Positions 24,008 to 35,481 of a DNA stretch of 64,000 bases are shown here, piece by piece. Below the pieces are notes generated by a model, which saw only the letters and a list, made by a program, of their open reading frames with translations, was not told the DNA's origin and ran no database searches. The stretch's first letter is position 1. Each line of letters starts with the position of its first letter. The stretch is from Cryptomeria japonica (taxonomy: Eukaryota > Streptophyta > Pinopsida > Cupressales > Cupressaceae), in contig NC_081411.1 in assembly GCF_030272615.1 (NCBI RefSeq), positions 37,080,640-37,144,639 of the forward strand, in the 5' to 3' direction. The translations under genes and the position numbers were made by a program.

Positions 24008-24795
24008 GATGCAGCAACGATATCCCATACTCCTCCCCCAATTACGACAGCTGCAACTTCGATGCCTGAGGTATAAATTTTGTAACATGTTAAAATAAAA
24101 TAGTACACTTTGAATTCAAAAAATAACAAGATATACTAACTATCTTTAATGCTTGGTCCAATTTTTGGTTTGTAGGTGTTGACAAGGGACCAAATATTCC
24201 AGATTGATGACATCACGCTCTCAGCGATCGATTTTGGCCTACAAGGCTATACAATATCATATTTTGTACAACCCTTTTTACGTATTATTTTGATGGAATA
24301 TGCAAATCATTTCGTTTTAGATTTTTAAAATTATGTTTAATTTATTATCTGTACTAATATCTCATGTAATTTTTTTTTTCTAGGGTACCCCCTCTGCGTC
24401 TAGGGCTCATCCTAAGAAAAAGAATTCCTCGAAGACGCCAAAATGTGGGAAAAAGGTAATTGAACACATTTTTAGTTGTACAATTGTTTGAATTTATGTT
24501 GAAATCAAGTATTAGTTGGGGTTTGTAGATTGATTAGTGTTTTTTGTATATTTTACATGTACAATGGTCATTGAGCTATGTGGATTTGTTGAATGCCCCT
24601 GATTCGCTTGTGGATCAAGAGAGGGCGGAGGTATGTATCTCTACTTTATTTTCTTGATTTCATGATTATATGCACGCGTACATGTGAACTTGTGATATAT
24701 TATAATCTTATAATTTTTTCATATAGGAAATATTCATACCTATTTCATCAATGGCGAACCCTCCTCCGTGCACTGGAGAAGCATCTCAGGATCCG
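24008..24795 (+). pseudogene. Orphan gene, five small phase-0 exons
   Basis: Five stretches bounded by AG and GT, each a multiple of three long and open in one phase: 24008-24070 (63), 24176-24265 (90), 24384-24455 (72), 24538-24630 (93, start uncertain) and 24727-24795 (69). They read, for example, 'HTPPPITTAATSMPE', 'TRDQIFQIDDITLS', 'SRAHPKKKNSSKTPKCGKK' (a basic patch like a nuclear signal) and 'MANPPPCTGEASQDP'. A possible last exon starts at 24887. Five in-phase canonical exons in a row are unlikely by chance. The sequence is low-complexity and Pro/Ser/Lys rich, so function is unknown. It may belong to a DNA transposon. Confidence 0.5.
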
Positions 24796-24954
24796 GTACA
24801 CTTTTGTTTGATATGTAAAATTAATTGTTTTTAACCTACAATACTTATCATTATATTAATTGTATTTAATGGGTAAGTGCAATAAGTTGTTTCCACTTAA
24901 TGTGGAAGTTTTGGACTTAGTTAAAAAGGGGAAATTGGGCAGAAAGAATAGGAG

Positions 24955-25165
24955 ACGAATCGGGATCGCGTTTACTCTCGGCATCCTGAGCCTAAAACCA
25001 AACAAAATCCCATGGGCCCCAAAATCCCGAGCCTAGAACTCCAAACGGGATCCCATGTTGAAAACGAAACGGGATCCCGTTTCATTTCAACACGAGATCC
25101 TGTTTCGAATATATAATTTTTTTTTAGACGAAATGGGGTTCATTTTTGCCATACGAGATCCCGAT
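24955..25165. repeat. CGGGATCCCG palindrome cluster
   Basis: Copies of 'acgggatccc' and 'gagatcc' words occur in both orientations. The best is a near-perfect 37-bp palindrome at 25056-25092, centred on GGATCC with arms TGTTGAAA...ACGGGA. It lies at the far side of the orphan gene from the GCGTACGCG cluster. Confidence 0.75.
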
Positions 25166-25675
25166 TGAAGGAGTGGAGCCCTCCTAGAAATTGCCAGCAA
25201 ACTGCCTTCAAGTCTTCCAGGTATGCCCAACACCCATTTTTATTCAATAATTCATATTTAGATTAATTTTTTAGTTAAAAAATTAGATTTTTAGTTTAAG
25301 ATTTAATTTTTTTTGTTAATGATTTTTAGTTTTAAATTTATTTTTTTTGTTAGAAAAAAATGATTTTTAGCTTAATAATTTATTTTTTCATTAGAAAAGT
25401 ATGTTTTTAGTTTAAAAATTAGTGAAATTTAGTTTGAATTTTTATGAATTGATTAGATTAGGATTTTTTTTAAATGATTAAATTTAATAAAAATTTTGAA
25501 AACCTTGAAACAAAACCAAAACCCCCAAAAAAATCAAAACAAAAACATTTAATTTACAAAATCAAAACAAAAATGAAAACCAAAACCAAAACCAAAAAAT
25601 TACAACAAAAATGAAAATGAAAACCAAAACCAAAAAATTACAACAAAAATGAAACTATTTAAAACATCTAAATTG
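25166..25675. other. AT-rich low-complexity DNA
   Basis: Runs of 'ttagttt' (25255-25440) and of 'aaaacc/aaaatgaaa' (25500-25665) suggest slipped simple sequence. No gene recognised. Confidence 0.6.
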
Positions 25676-26860
25676 TATACAACATACCCCTATGACCACA
25701 TAGGATCACATCACGTCCAACCCCTTACGACCACATATGACCCCATAGGATCAGCCATAGTGTCCAAAGGGGTCATGTATGTGGTCCTAAGGGGTCATGC
25801 ATGCACATTCTAATATACATGTGTGACCCCTTAGGACCACATACATGACCCCTTAGGACACTATGCACGATCCCATGGGGTCATACATGTACATGGTCCT
25901 AAGGGGTTGAACGCATGTGTGACGGGCCTTTACGACCACATTGTGTTCTAAGGAGTCATATATGTGATCCTAAGGCATCACACATGTGCTAGATCACACA
26001 TGTGTTAGAACACATGCGTGACCCCTTAGGACCACATATGAGCCATATTAACATCCTAACTTAGTTGGGGTATACAATTATACCCCAACTACTAGGATGT
26101 TAATTTAGCCCGCTCATATGTGGTCCTAATGGGTCACACACGTGTTCTAACACATGCATGCTCGATCCCTTAGGATCACATATATGACAGTCCCTTAGAA
26201 CACAATGTGGTCCTAGAAAGGCATGTAACACATGCACACGTAAACTAACTCATGCTTTCAACCCCTTCTATGACCATGTATATGTGTAATATGACCTCAT
26301 AGGATCACATTGTTCACCCTAAGGGGTCATATGTGGTCCTAAGGGGTCGCACATGTACATTGTAGAACACATGCATGTATCCCCTTAAGCCATCTCCTAT
26401 TTTCAAATTCATTCCCCTTTTAAGCCACATTTGTCCTATAATTTAGTTTGAGCCATGTCTATATTATACCATGAGTTAGAATGCATGCATGTGTGTGACG
26501 AGCCTTTACTAGGACCACATTTTGTTCTAATGGGTCATAATCTGGTCCTAAGGGGTCACGCATGTGTTAGAACACATGTGTGACCCCTTAGGACCAAATA
26601 TGACCCCTTTACCATCCTAGTAGTTGGGATATATTGTATACACTAAGCATATGATGTTAAAATGGCTCATATGTGGTCCTAAGGGGTCACGCATGTGTTA
26701 GAACACATGCGTGACCCCTTACAACACAATGTGGTCCTAAAGGCCCATCACACACATGCCACCTTTTTAACATTTATGTACATATGTACCCCTTATGACC
26801 CAATTTGACCACATAAGATCTCATATATTGTGTACATACATCCATCCCCTTAAGTCAGGT
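25676..26860. repeat. Palindromic repeat array ('cctaaggggtca/tgaccccttagg')
   Basis: About 1.2 kb built from one word and its reverse complement: 'ggtcctaaggggtca', 'tgaccccttaggacc' and linkers like 'catgtgttagaacacatg'. Strong hairpins lie at 26002-26148 (about 70-bp arms around 'tatacaattata'), 26543-26596, and 26681-26720 (perfect 19-bp arms with 2-bp centre). No coding capacity. It may be a fold-back element family or a hairpin-driven minisatellite. Confidence 0.85.
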
Positions 26861-27013
26861 GTCTTAAATGATTAATTACAAAATTTGTAGATGTTAAATT
26901 TAAAATAACTATTCTAAGTACATGAAATTAACTAATTAACTAATTACGTGACTATACCCCTCTTCAAACATACTATTACAATCATACCTGTTTTAATGCA
27001 TACTAGGACCTAT

Positions 27014-27051
<38 letters not shown>

Positions 27052-27188
27052 TGCCATATATTAAATAGCATAATAGGTCCTATTAACTATATATGAAATT
27101 AAGTAATTACAATCAAATTAAATAGAATTACTTGACCAAGTCTTAAGGGGATCCCATTAAGACACGTGTAAAATTAGGACATGCACAT
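26861..27188. repeat. Left flank of copia 1, part of a tandem repeat family
   Basis: 'gtgtcttaaatgattaattacaaaatttgtagatg' at 26868-26903 recurs at 34002 on the other side of the copia element. The element therefore split one repeat array. A (TA)n run lies at about 27019-27046. Confidence 0.7.
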
Positions 27189-28191
27189 TGTTGGTATTTT
27201 GGATATGTTAATATGGTTTTGTCATTGATGTCAACACTTGTCAACACTTGTCAACACTTGGAGAATCTTGGTTATGTTCACTAGCATGTTCAGTGACTTA
27301 TGCACAGTCACCGGTATCTGGTTCACCGACACTTGTAATGACTTGGAGATTACTTGGTTATGTCGAAGACATTGTTTGGACACTTGGTTTTGGTGATTTG
27401 TTCATTGGTCTAATCGGGTTTGCATATTTGTTGTTACCGACAAATAGGTTTAGGTAATGGACCGACAAGCATATCTGTTCCAGATCAGCACGACACGTTA
27501 TGAGGATGATTTATTATCATTGTAAATGCATTGAGCTGACATGATCCATCGTATATTGATTCATTTGTAATTGATTTCATTGTAATATCTTTTAGTGAGC
27601 CGACCTACTCATTTGGTCTTAGGTTATGGTATAAATGTAAGGTCTCATTTGTGAGATTAATATAGGAATGTAATAAGTGGTAGAGCATAAGGTAACAAAT
27701 GAGATTGAAGGAAGGTTTGAAGAAGGCATATCAGAGCTTAACCGGTATTGAATCCAACATATGAAGATGCTATTTTGAGCAGTACATTATCATTGGATTT
27801 AACCAGCCAAGTGTAGTCAGTGTGACTCCCATTTTGTGATTGAGCAGTGCGATCTAGACAGTTGGCCTTTCTGCATGTACAAACTCCATATTATACACAC
27901 ATACTATCTGCAATAGTATCATCCGATTCTGGGTAAGGTTTCCCACCGTGGTTTTTCCCCTTACAGGGTTTCCACGTACAAATATCTGTGTTATGTGTTG
28001 TGGATGTTATTGTCTTTCTGTTTCATGCATTAAACTTTACAGGTACTGCAATTAACTGTTAACACTGTCTACTGGCATAAAGTTTAGTTTATTGGTATTG
28101 AGCATTAAGTTTGGTTAAGTTAGTTTTGGTTTGAAATTTATTGGACAACTGATTCACCCCCCCCCCTCTCAGTTGTGTCCGGGACCTAACA
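27189..28191 (+). repeat. 5' LTR of copia 1
   Basis: TG...CA ends. It contains a C-tract at 28157-28166 near the 3' end and 'taaggtttcccaccgtggtt' style sequence common in copia LTRs. It aligns throughout with 32759-33838; the length difference comes partly from a shorter C-tract and extra sequence near 33290. Confidence 0.93.
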
Positions 28192-28193
28192 AT

Positions 28194-28212
28194 TGGTATC
28201 AGAACTTAGTCC
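28194..28212 (+). promoter_or_regulatory. Primer-binding site of copia 1
   Basis: TGGTATCAGAACTTAGTCC, 2 bp after the LTR. It corresponds to initiator tRNA-Met with one change from the common TGGTATCAGAGC. Confidence 0.85.
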
Positions 28213-28248
28213 TCTTTTTACAGAAGTTTAATAGCTTGAGGAGATCCA

Positions 28249-29027
28249 ATGTCTTCTAACTATTTCATGAAGGACAGTCTAAAACTTTATGGAACTAACT
28301 ATGGCATATGGAAGATCAGGAGATACATTTCAATTGCATTGGAAAGGACATATGGAAGGTTACAAAGAATGGTTATGTTGCTCCTACTCAAGGTCAACCT
28401 ATTCCACCAACCTTGGCTAAAGATGAGGAAAATGATTGCAAAGAAAGAGAAGCACTTTTGAGCGCATTGTCAGATCAACAAATTATGGGATTATCAGATA
28501 GATCTACCGCTAAAGCTATTTGGGACAAATTGGAAACATTGAATGAAGGTGATACCACAGTCAAAATTGCAAAAGTAGAATGCTTCCGGGTCAGGTATGA
28601 AAATCTGAAAATGGAAGAAGATGAAAGGATTTTTGTTTTTATGGAAAGAGTAAATGAAATTGTTTTGGGTATACAATGTTGTAGAGGAACCTTAAGTGAA
28701 GATGAAATTGTTTCTAAAGTTTTAAGAGCATTGCCACCGACATATAAAATGAAAGTAACTGCTATAAATGAATTGAGAACAATGCCTAATACATCAGTAT
28801 CTAGAGATACTGTGGTTGGAAAACCTTAAGCTTTTGAACTTGAGAAATTTGGTCATGTTGCTACTATAAAGACAAATTTAGCTTTCAAGGCATCATCATC
28901 ATCTGCAACATCATCATCATCATCATTTGATAAATCTGATTGGAAAGCCTTTTATGCAAGAGAACTTGAAGAAATCAGAAAGGAGAATGAAGAACTGGAA
29001 GAACTTGAAGCACTATTTGCAAGGAAA
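28249..29027 (+). pseudogene. copia 1 gag, nucleocapsid precursor (broken)
   Basis: Starts at ATG 28249 with 'LKLYGTNYGIWKIR', the usual N-terminus of plant copia gag. The coding signal changes frame near 28305-28460 and continues as the UBN2/retrotran-gag region (28308-28826; 'ALSDQQIMGLSDRSTAKAIW'). An in-frame TAA at 28827-28829 interrupts it, followed by 'AFELEKFGHV' and a Ser/Asp-rich linker. Gag packages the element RNA in virus-like particles. Confidence 0.85.
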
Positions 29028-29790
29028 ATGCCTAAAGGTCCAGTTGGAAGTAAGTATGAAGGTAAAGCACCATTTAAATGTTTTAACTACAATAAAATTG
29101 GTCATATGGCATCTAGGTGTCCTGATAGACATGCAAGATTGAAAGAAGAAGCTAAAAGAACATATAAGCCTAACCCTAAATATCAGAGATACAGATTTAA
29201 GAAAAATAGAGACAAATCTTGTTACTATGCTGATGAAGGAGTTACTGATGATTTTGATGAGGAACTAGCAGACAATGGATGGGTTTTTGTTGCTATAACA
29301 CAAGATCAACCAGCACCTACTGTTCAACCGGTAGAGAAGGCCCTGATAGCTAAAATTGAAGATAATGATGAATGGATCATTGATTCTGGATGTTCACATC
29401 ATATGACTTGTGATAAAAGTAAATTCTTAACCTTTTAGGAATACAATGGAGGTCTAGTGAGATTTGGAGATGATAAAGCTTGTTTGATCAAAGGAAAATG
29501 CACTATATCTTTTGATGGTAAGCACAATACTGATAATGTTTACTATGTTGAAGGTTTGAAGCATAATCTTTTGAGTGTTGGTCAAATTAGTTGAAAATTG
29601 ATTTCAATTACAATTCAAGAATGGTAAATGCAAAATCATGACTAAAATTGGCTTGGAAATTGCAACCGGTAATGAGACTAGAGGTAATATCTTTCATTTG
29701 GATAACAGTGAGAAGACATGCTTGATTGCACATATTGATGAAAGTTAGTTATGGCATAAGAGATTTTGTCATGTAAATTTTGATTACATT
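29028..29790 (+). pseudogene. copia 1 zinc knuckle and protease (broken)
   Basis: The zinc knuckle reads CFNYNKIGHMASRC: the second Cys of CX2CX4HX4C is Tyr, so metal binding is probably lost. The aspartic protease follows, with 'WIIDSGCSHHMT' (catalytic D-S-G). An in-frame TAG lies at 29436-29438, and further stops occur to about 29750. The GAG-pre-integrase motif 'WHKRFCHVNFD' is at about 29752-29785. Confidence 0.85.
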
Positions 29791-30715
29791 GTGAAAATCA
29801 ATACAATTAATGTAGTAAGAGATTTACCTAAGATTGTTAAGCCTCACAATCCGGTATGTAAGGAATGCCAATTTGGAAAACAAGTTAGAGCATCTTTTAA
29901 GAGTATACCAGATAAATCCAATAATTATCTTGACTTAATTCATACTGATTTATGTGGTCTAGCAAGAACTAGAAGTTTACAAGGAGATAGATATTTTATG
30001 CTAATCATTGAAGACTATTCTAGAATGTGTTGGGTTACTTTTTCTCAAACTATTCAAGGTGATGGTAGAAAATGAAACTGATAAGAAAATCAAATGTTTG
30101 AGATCAGATCAAGAAGGTGAATTCACATCTAAGGAATTTAATACATTTTGTGGAGTGAATGGAATCAGGAGACAGTTATTAGCACCTCAGACACACCAAC
30201 AGAATGGAGTTGTGGAAAGAAAGAACATAACTATTTTGGATGCAGCTAGAAGTATGTTATCAGAAGAAAATTTACCTCATGTATATTGGAGAGAAGCAGT
30301 GAGTGCAACAGTTTACACATTCAACAAAGTTCACATCAAAGGTGAAACTGGTAAGACCCCTCATGAACTATGGTTTGGTAATACTCTTACTCTTAAATAT
30401 TTCAAAATATTTGGAAGTAAATGTTATATTAGAAGAGATGAGTATATTGGAAAATTTGATCCTAGAAGTGATGAAGGAATATTTCTTGGTTATTCATCAA
30501 AGAGCAAGGCATATAGATGTTTTAATAAGATATTGCAGAAAATTGTTGAGAGTGCAAATGTGAAGATTGATGAACAATTTAGAGATAATTCAAGGTACAT
30601 GGACTCTGAACCGGCAATAGAGATAATATCAAATGAACTTACAATCAGTACACCGGTACAAAATGTTGATCCAATTACACCGACATCATCTGAGGATTAC
30701 AGAGTGATTGAGTAA
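29791..30715 (+). pseudogene. copia 1 integrase (broken)
   Basis: HHCC zinc-binding end 'CKECQFGKQVRA', then catalytic core pieces 'LIHTDLCG' (first Asp), 'LRSDQEGEF' (second Asp) and 'QQNGVVERKN' (Glu). A frame change lies near 30060, where the two open frames meet, and the region ends in a TAA. The C-terminal copia motif 'GKTPHELWFG' and 'FGSKCYIRRDE' are present. Integrase inserts the cDNA with a 5-bp stagger. Confidence 0.88.
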
Positions 30716-32323
30716 CAACAACAAGTAAAAACACCCTGGTATGTAAGATTGAACCACTCTAGAAGTCAGATAATTGGGAACAAGAATCAAGGTGTTATGA
30801 CTAGAGGAAGACTGACAAATGAAGAGGTATGTATTATTTCTCAAATTGAACCAACATCAGTTAATGAGCCATGTGAAGATAAACACTGGATTAAAGCTAT
30901 GGAAGATTAATTGGAACAAATTGAAAAGAATAACACATGGACATTAGTTCCCCGACCTAAAGACAAAAATGTAATTGGAGCTAAATGGGTATTCAGAAAT
31001 AAACTCAATGAAGATGGTAAGGTAATTAGAAATAAAGAAAGATTAGTGTGTAGGGGATATTCTCATAAAGGAGTTGATTATAATGAAACCTTTGCACCGG
31101 TAGCTAGAATTGAGGCAGTCGGATTATTCTTAGCTTTTGCAGCACACAAGAACTATAAAGTATATCAAATGGATGTTAAATATGCATTTTTGAATGGTGA
31201 TCTTGAAGAAGAAGTTTACATTGAACAACCTGATGGATTTTCATTGAAAAATGACAAAGATATGGTTTGCAGGTTAAGGAAAGCTTTGTATGGACTAAAG
31301 CAAGCTCCTAGAGCTTGGTATGCTAGATTGGACAAATATCTTTTGAAGATTGGTTACACTAAAGGTAATGTTGACAACAATCTATATTACAAAGTGACTA
31401 ATGATGACATCTTGGTTATAGAAGTTTTTGTTGATGATATAATTTTTGGAGGAGAAGATGAATTGTGTAAAGACTTTTCTAAAAAGATACAGGAAGAATT
31501 TGAAATGTCTATGATTGGAGAGATAAATTTTTTTTTAGGATTGCAGATTTCACAGACTGATAAAGGTATATTCATAAATCAATCAAAGTACTTGAAGGAA
31601 TTACTTAAGATATTTGGCATGAAAAACTCTAAACCGGTAAGCACACTTATGACTGCAACTGATAAACTATCATTGAAGGATGAGTCAACACCTGTTAATC
31701 CAACTAGGTACAAGTCTATGATAGGAGGTTTACTGTATTTGACACAAACAAGACCTGATATTATGAATGTAGTATGTATTGTTTCAAGATTTCAGAGTAA
31801 TCCTGAAGAAAATCATGAATCAACAGTGAAAAGGATTTTCCGATATCTACAAGGCACTACAAATCTTGGTTTATGGTATCCTAGAGATGAAAATTTTGAT
31901 TTATGTGCATGCACAGATGCAATTTGGGCAGGAGATGTAGATGACAGAAAATGTACCACCGATGGAGCATTCTTTCTTGGCAGTAGATTAATTTCTTGGT
32001 TGAGCAAGAAACAAAGTTGCACATCTTTATCAACAACTGTATCAGAATATGTTGCAGCAGCAACTAATTGCACACAAGTATTATGGATCAAGCAAATGTT
32101 GAGGGACATAAAGGTAAAATGCAAGGAACCTATAACAATTTACTATGATAATTTGGCAGCAATTGATATATCTAAGAATCCGGTATTTCACTCAAAAAAT
32201 AAACATGTTTCCATCATATTTAATTTTCTTAAAGAGAATGTTGAAGCAAAAGAAGTGAAATTGGCTTACGTAAATACTAAAGAGCAAATTGCAGATATTT
32301 TTGCTAAGCCTTTGCCTATGTAA
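30716..32323 (+). pseudogene. copia 1 reverse transcriptase and RNase H
   Basis: The long open part 30911-32323 follows an in-frame TAA at 30908-30910. RT motifs are '[12 protein letters not shown]', '[13 protein letters not shown]', '[12 protein letters not shown]', '[13 protein letters not shown]' and 'VFVDDIIFG' (catalytic DD). RNase H motifs are '[20 protein letters not shown]', 'VSEYVAAA' and '[10 protein letters not shown]'. This half is intact over 470 codons and could have been functional until recently. Confidence 0.93.
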
Positions 32324-32746
32324 TCTTTTGAGTATCTCAAAGAGCAGCTTGGGGTTAGACCCCCATTGGTAGAGATTTAGACAGTTGATGTTTGTCATCA
32401 ACCAGTAGAATTAACAGAGAAATCTTTTTCCGGCTTTGATGAGGAAAACTACTTCTCAGGGGGAGTAGTTGGATAAATTGATAAGTTGGTATTTTGTGAT
32501 AAGTTCTTAGAATCTGGTTTTTGTATTGCTTTGGCATTTGATGTCAAAGGGGGAGAGATATATGGAAAAACACATAATCTTTTGGGGAGATTATTGGGGG
32601 AGAGATTTTTGAAGAGATTGTTACTCTCTATATCTGTATTTTGATTTCTGGTTAATGATCTCTTTTGGAGATTGTTGGTTTTTGGTATTTGGCATTTCTG
32701 TTTTGGCACTTTGATGGTTTTTCCATCTTGTGTTGCCATCAATGCC

Positions 32747-32758
32747 AAAGGGGGAGGT
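32747..32758 (+). promoter_or_regulatory. Polypurine tract of copia 1
   Basis: 'aaagggggagg' directly before the 3' LTR, the primer for plus-strand DNA synthesis. It lies within 'gccaaagggggag', the usual copia form. Confidence 0.85.
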
Positions 32759-33838
32759 TGTTGGTATTTTGGATATGTTGATATGATTTTTTCATTGATG
32801 TCAACACTTGTCAACACTTGTAAATACTTATCAACACTTGGAGAATCTTGGTTATGTTCATCGACATGTTTAGTGACTTATGCACAGTCACCGATATCTG
32901 GTTTACTGACAGGTTATATTGTTCACTGGTACTTCAAATGACTTGGATATTACTTGGTTATGTCGAAGACATTGTTTGGACACTTGGTTTTGGTGATTTG
33001 TTCATTGGTCTAATCGGGTTTGCATATTTGTTGTTACCGGCAAATAGGTGTAGGTTATGGATCGACAAGCATATCTGTTCCAGATCAGCATGACACATTA
33101 TGAAGATGATTTATTATCATTGTAAATGCATTGAGCTGACATGATGCATCACATATTGATTCATTTGTAATTGATTTCATTGTAATATCTTGTAGTGAGC
33201 CGACCTACTCATTTGGTCTTAGGTTATGGTATAAATGTAAGGTCTCATTTGTGAGATTAGTATGGGAATGTAATAAGTGGTAGAGCATAAGGTATATGCA
33301 AATATAAGAAGAGATATACACACAGACATCATTCAAGATTGAAGGAAGGTTTGAAGAAGGCATAATTGAGCTTAACCGGTACTGAATCCAGCATATGAAG
33401 ATGCTATTTTGAGCAGTACATTATCATTGGATTTAACCATCCAATTGTAGTCAGTGTGACTCCCATTTTTTCATTGAGCAGTGAGCTCTAGGCAGTTGGC
33501 CTTTTTTCACGTGCAGACTCCATATTGTACACACATACTATCTACAGTAGTATCATCTGATTGTGGGTAAGGTTTCCCACCATGGTTTTTCCCCTTACAG
33601 GGTTTCCATGTACAAATATCTGTGTTATGTGTTGTGGATGTTATTGTCTTTCTATTTCATGCATTAAAATTTATCGGTACTGCAATTAAATGTTAACACT
33701 ATCTACCGGCATAAATTTTGGTTTACCAATATTAAGCATTAAGTTTGGTTAAGTTAGTTTTGGTTTGAAATTTATTGGACAACTGATTCACCCCCCCCCC
33801 CCCCCCCCCCTCCTCTCAGTTGTGTCTGGGACCTAACA
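32759..33838 (+). repeat. 3' LTR of copia 1
   Basis: Second LTR copy. Its C-tract at 33790-33810 is about 20 bases longer than in the 5' copy, showing slippage after insertion (or in assembly). Confidence 0.93.
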
Positions 33839-35200
33839 CACGTGTCTTAAGGGGATCCTATATTTAAAGTAGTTCTTATTTCCTTTACTTGCCACATACA
33901 TCCTATAATCTAGGTAGATGGTATTAAGCCACATACATCCTAATTAGGCCTATCATCTTAAGCCACATACATCCTAATTAGGCCAATCCCTTTAAGTCAT
34001 GTGTCTTAAATGATTAATTACAAAATTTGTAGATGCTAAATTTGAAATTCCTAATTTAAGTACATGAAATTAACTAATTACAACCATACCGGCCTCTTAA
34101 ATAGCATGTAATAGGTCCTATTAACTATATATTCAATTTATTAAACTTAATTATGATCAAATTAAATTAAATTTTGACCATGTCCCCTTAAGACACATGT
34201 AATTAGGAAATGCACGTACATCCTATAATTTAGGCATGTCCCCTTAAGCCACATACATCCTATAATTTGTATACGATAAATTTGAAATTCCTATTCTAAG
34301 TACATTAAATTAACTATTTACAACCATATGGGCCTCTTAACATACTATTACGACAATTCCCCTTTTAACATACTAGGACCTATTAGCTATATATAATATT
34401 AAATGGCATATATTAAATAGCATGTAATAGGTCCTATTAACTATATATTCAATTTATTAAACTTAATTATGATCAAATTTAATTTAATTTCGACCATGTC
34501 CCCTTAAGACACATGTAATTAGGAAATGCACGTACATCCTATAATTTAGGCCCATCCCCTTAAGCTACACACATCCTATAATTTAGGCCTCTCCCCTTAA
34601 GACACATACATCCTATAATTTGTAGATGCTAAATTTGAAATTCCTATTCTAAGTACATTAAATTAACTATTTACAACCATACGGGCCTCTTAACATACTA
34701 TTACGACAATTCCCCTTTTAACATGTACTAGGACCTATTAACTATAGATATTATTAAATGCAATACATTAAATAGCATGTAATAGGTCCTATTAACTATA
34801 TATTCAATTTATTAAGTAATTATGATCAAATTAAATTTAATTTCGACCATGTCCCCTTAAGACACATGTAATTAGGAAATGCACGTACATGAAATTACGA
34901 GTATGTACATGAAATTACGAGGTCATGTACGCCCCTTTTAACATGTATATTATTACGACCATACCCCTCAAGCCACATGTGTCTCCTATTTAAAGTTTCT
35001 TCCCCTTAAGTCACATACATCCTAATTAGGCCTATCCCCTTAAGCCACATACATCCTATAATTTAGGCCTGTCCCCTTAAGCCACATACATCTTATAATT
35101 TGTAGATGCTAAATTTGAAATTCCTATTCTACGTACATTAAATGAACTATTTACAACCATACGCGCCTCTTAACATACTATTACGACAATGCAGTTTACT
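33839..35200. repeat. Tandem repeat array, about 310-355-bp units
   Basis: 'gaccatgtccccttaagaca' recurs at about 34176, 34492 and 34845, each followed by 'gtaattaggaaatgcacgtac', 'aatttgtagatgctaaattt' and 'ggtcctattaactatat'. At least three full units are present, with shorter 'ccccttaagccacatacatc' subrepeats. The reverse complement of its key word fills 36.7-37.45 kb. Confidence 0.85.
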
Positions 35201-35425
35201 GACATTTGATCATTCCATCCCATGGGACTTGTTTATTTTGCGCACTTTGATTATATATTTTATTTTGAGCATGGATGTGATGTACATGTGTACATGTGTA
35301 CACATGGACTTGTTTATTTTGCATGTACACTTTGATTATATTTCATGTTGACCACATGTGGACTTGTTGAACATCACACTGTATCTAGACTTGATATACA
35401 TATATGCACGTGTACGTGTACATGT

Positions 35426-35481
<56 letters not shown>

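Larger units (their letters stand above)
27189..33838 (+). mobile_element. Ty1/copia retrotransposon, full length, degenerate (copia 1)
   Basis: Length 6650 bp. LTRs lie at 27189-28191 (1003 bp) and 32759-33838 (1080 bp), starting TGTTGGTATTTTGG and ending CCTAACA. Flanking 5-mers are CACAT and CACGT, a target duplication with one change. Primer site TGGTATCAGAAC lies near 28194 and the polypurine tract 'aaagggggagg' at 32747-32757. Domain order gag, protease, integrase, reverse transcriptase, RNase H is diagnostic of Ty1/copia. Coding is broken by several stops and frame changes, so it is not autonomous. Confidence 0.95.

Noticed and set aside
25676-26860. CRISPR-like array
   Set aside because: Repeats are palindromic words of irregular spacing without unique spacers of constant length, in a plant genome.
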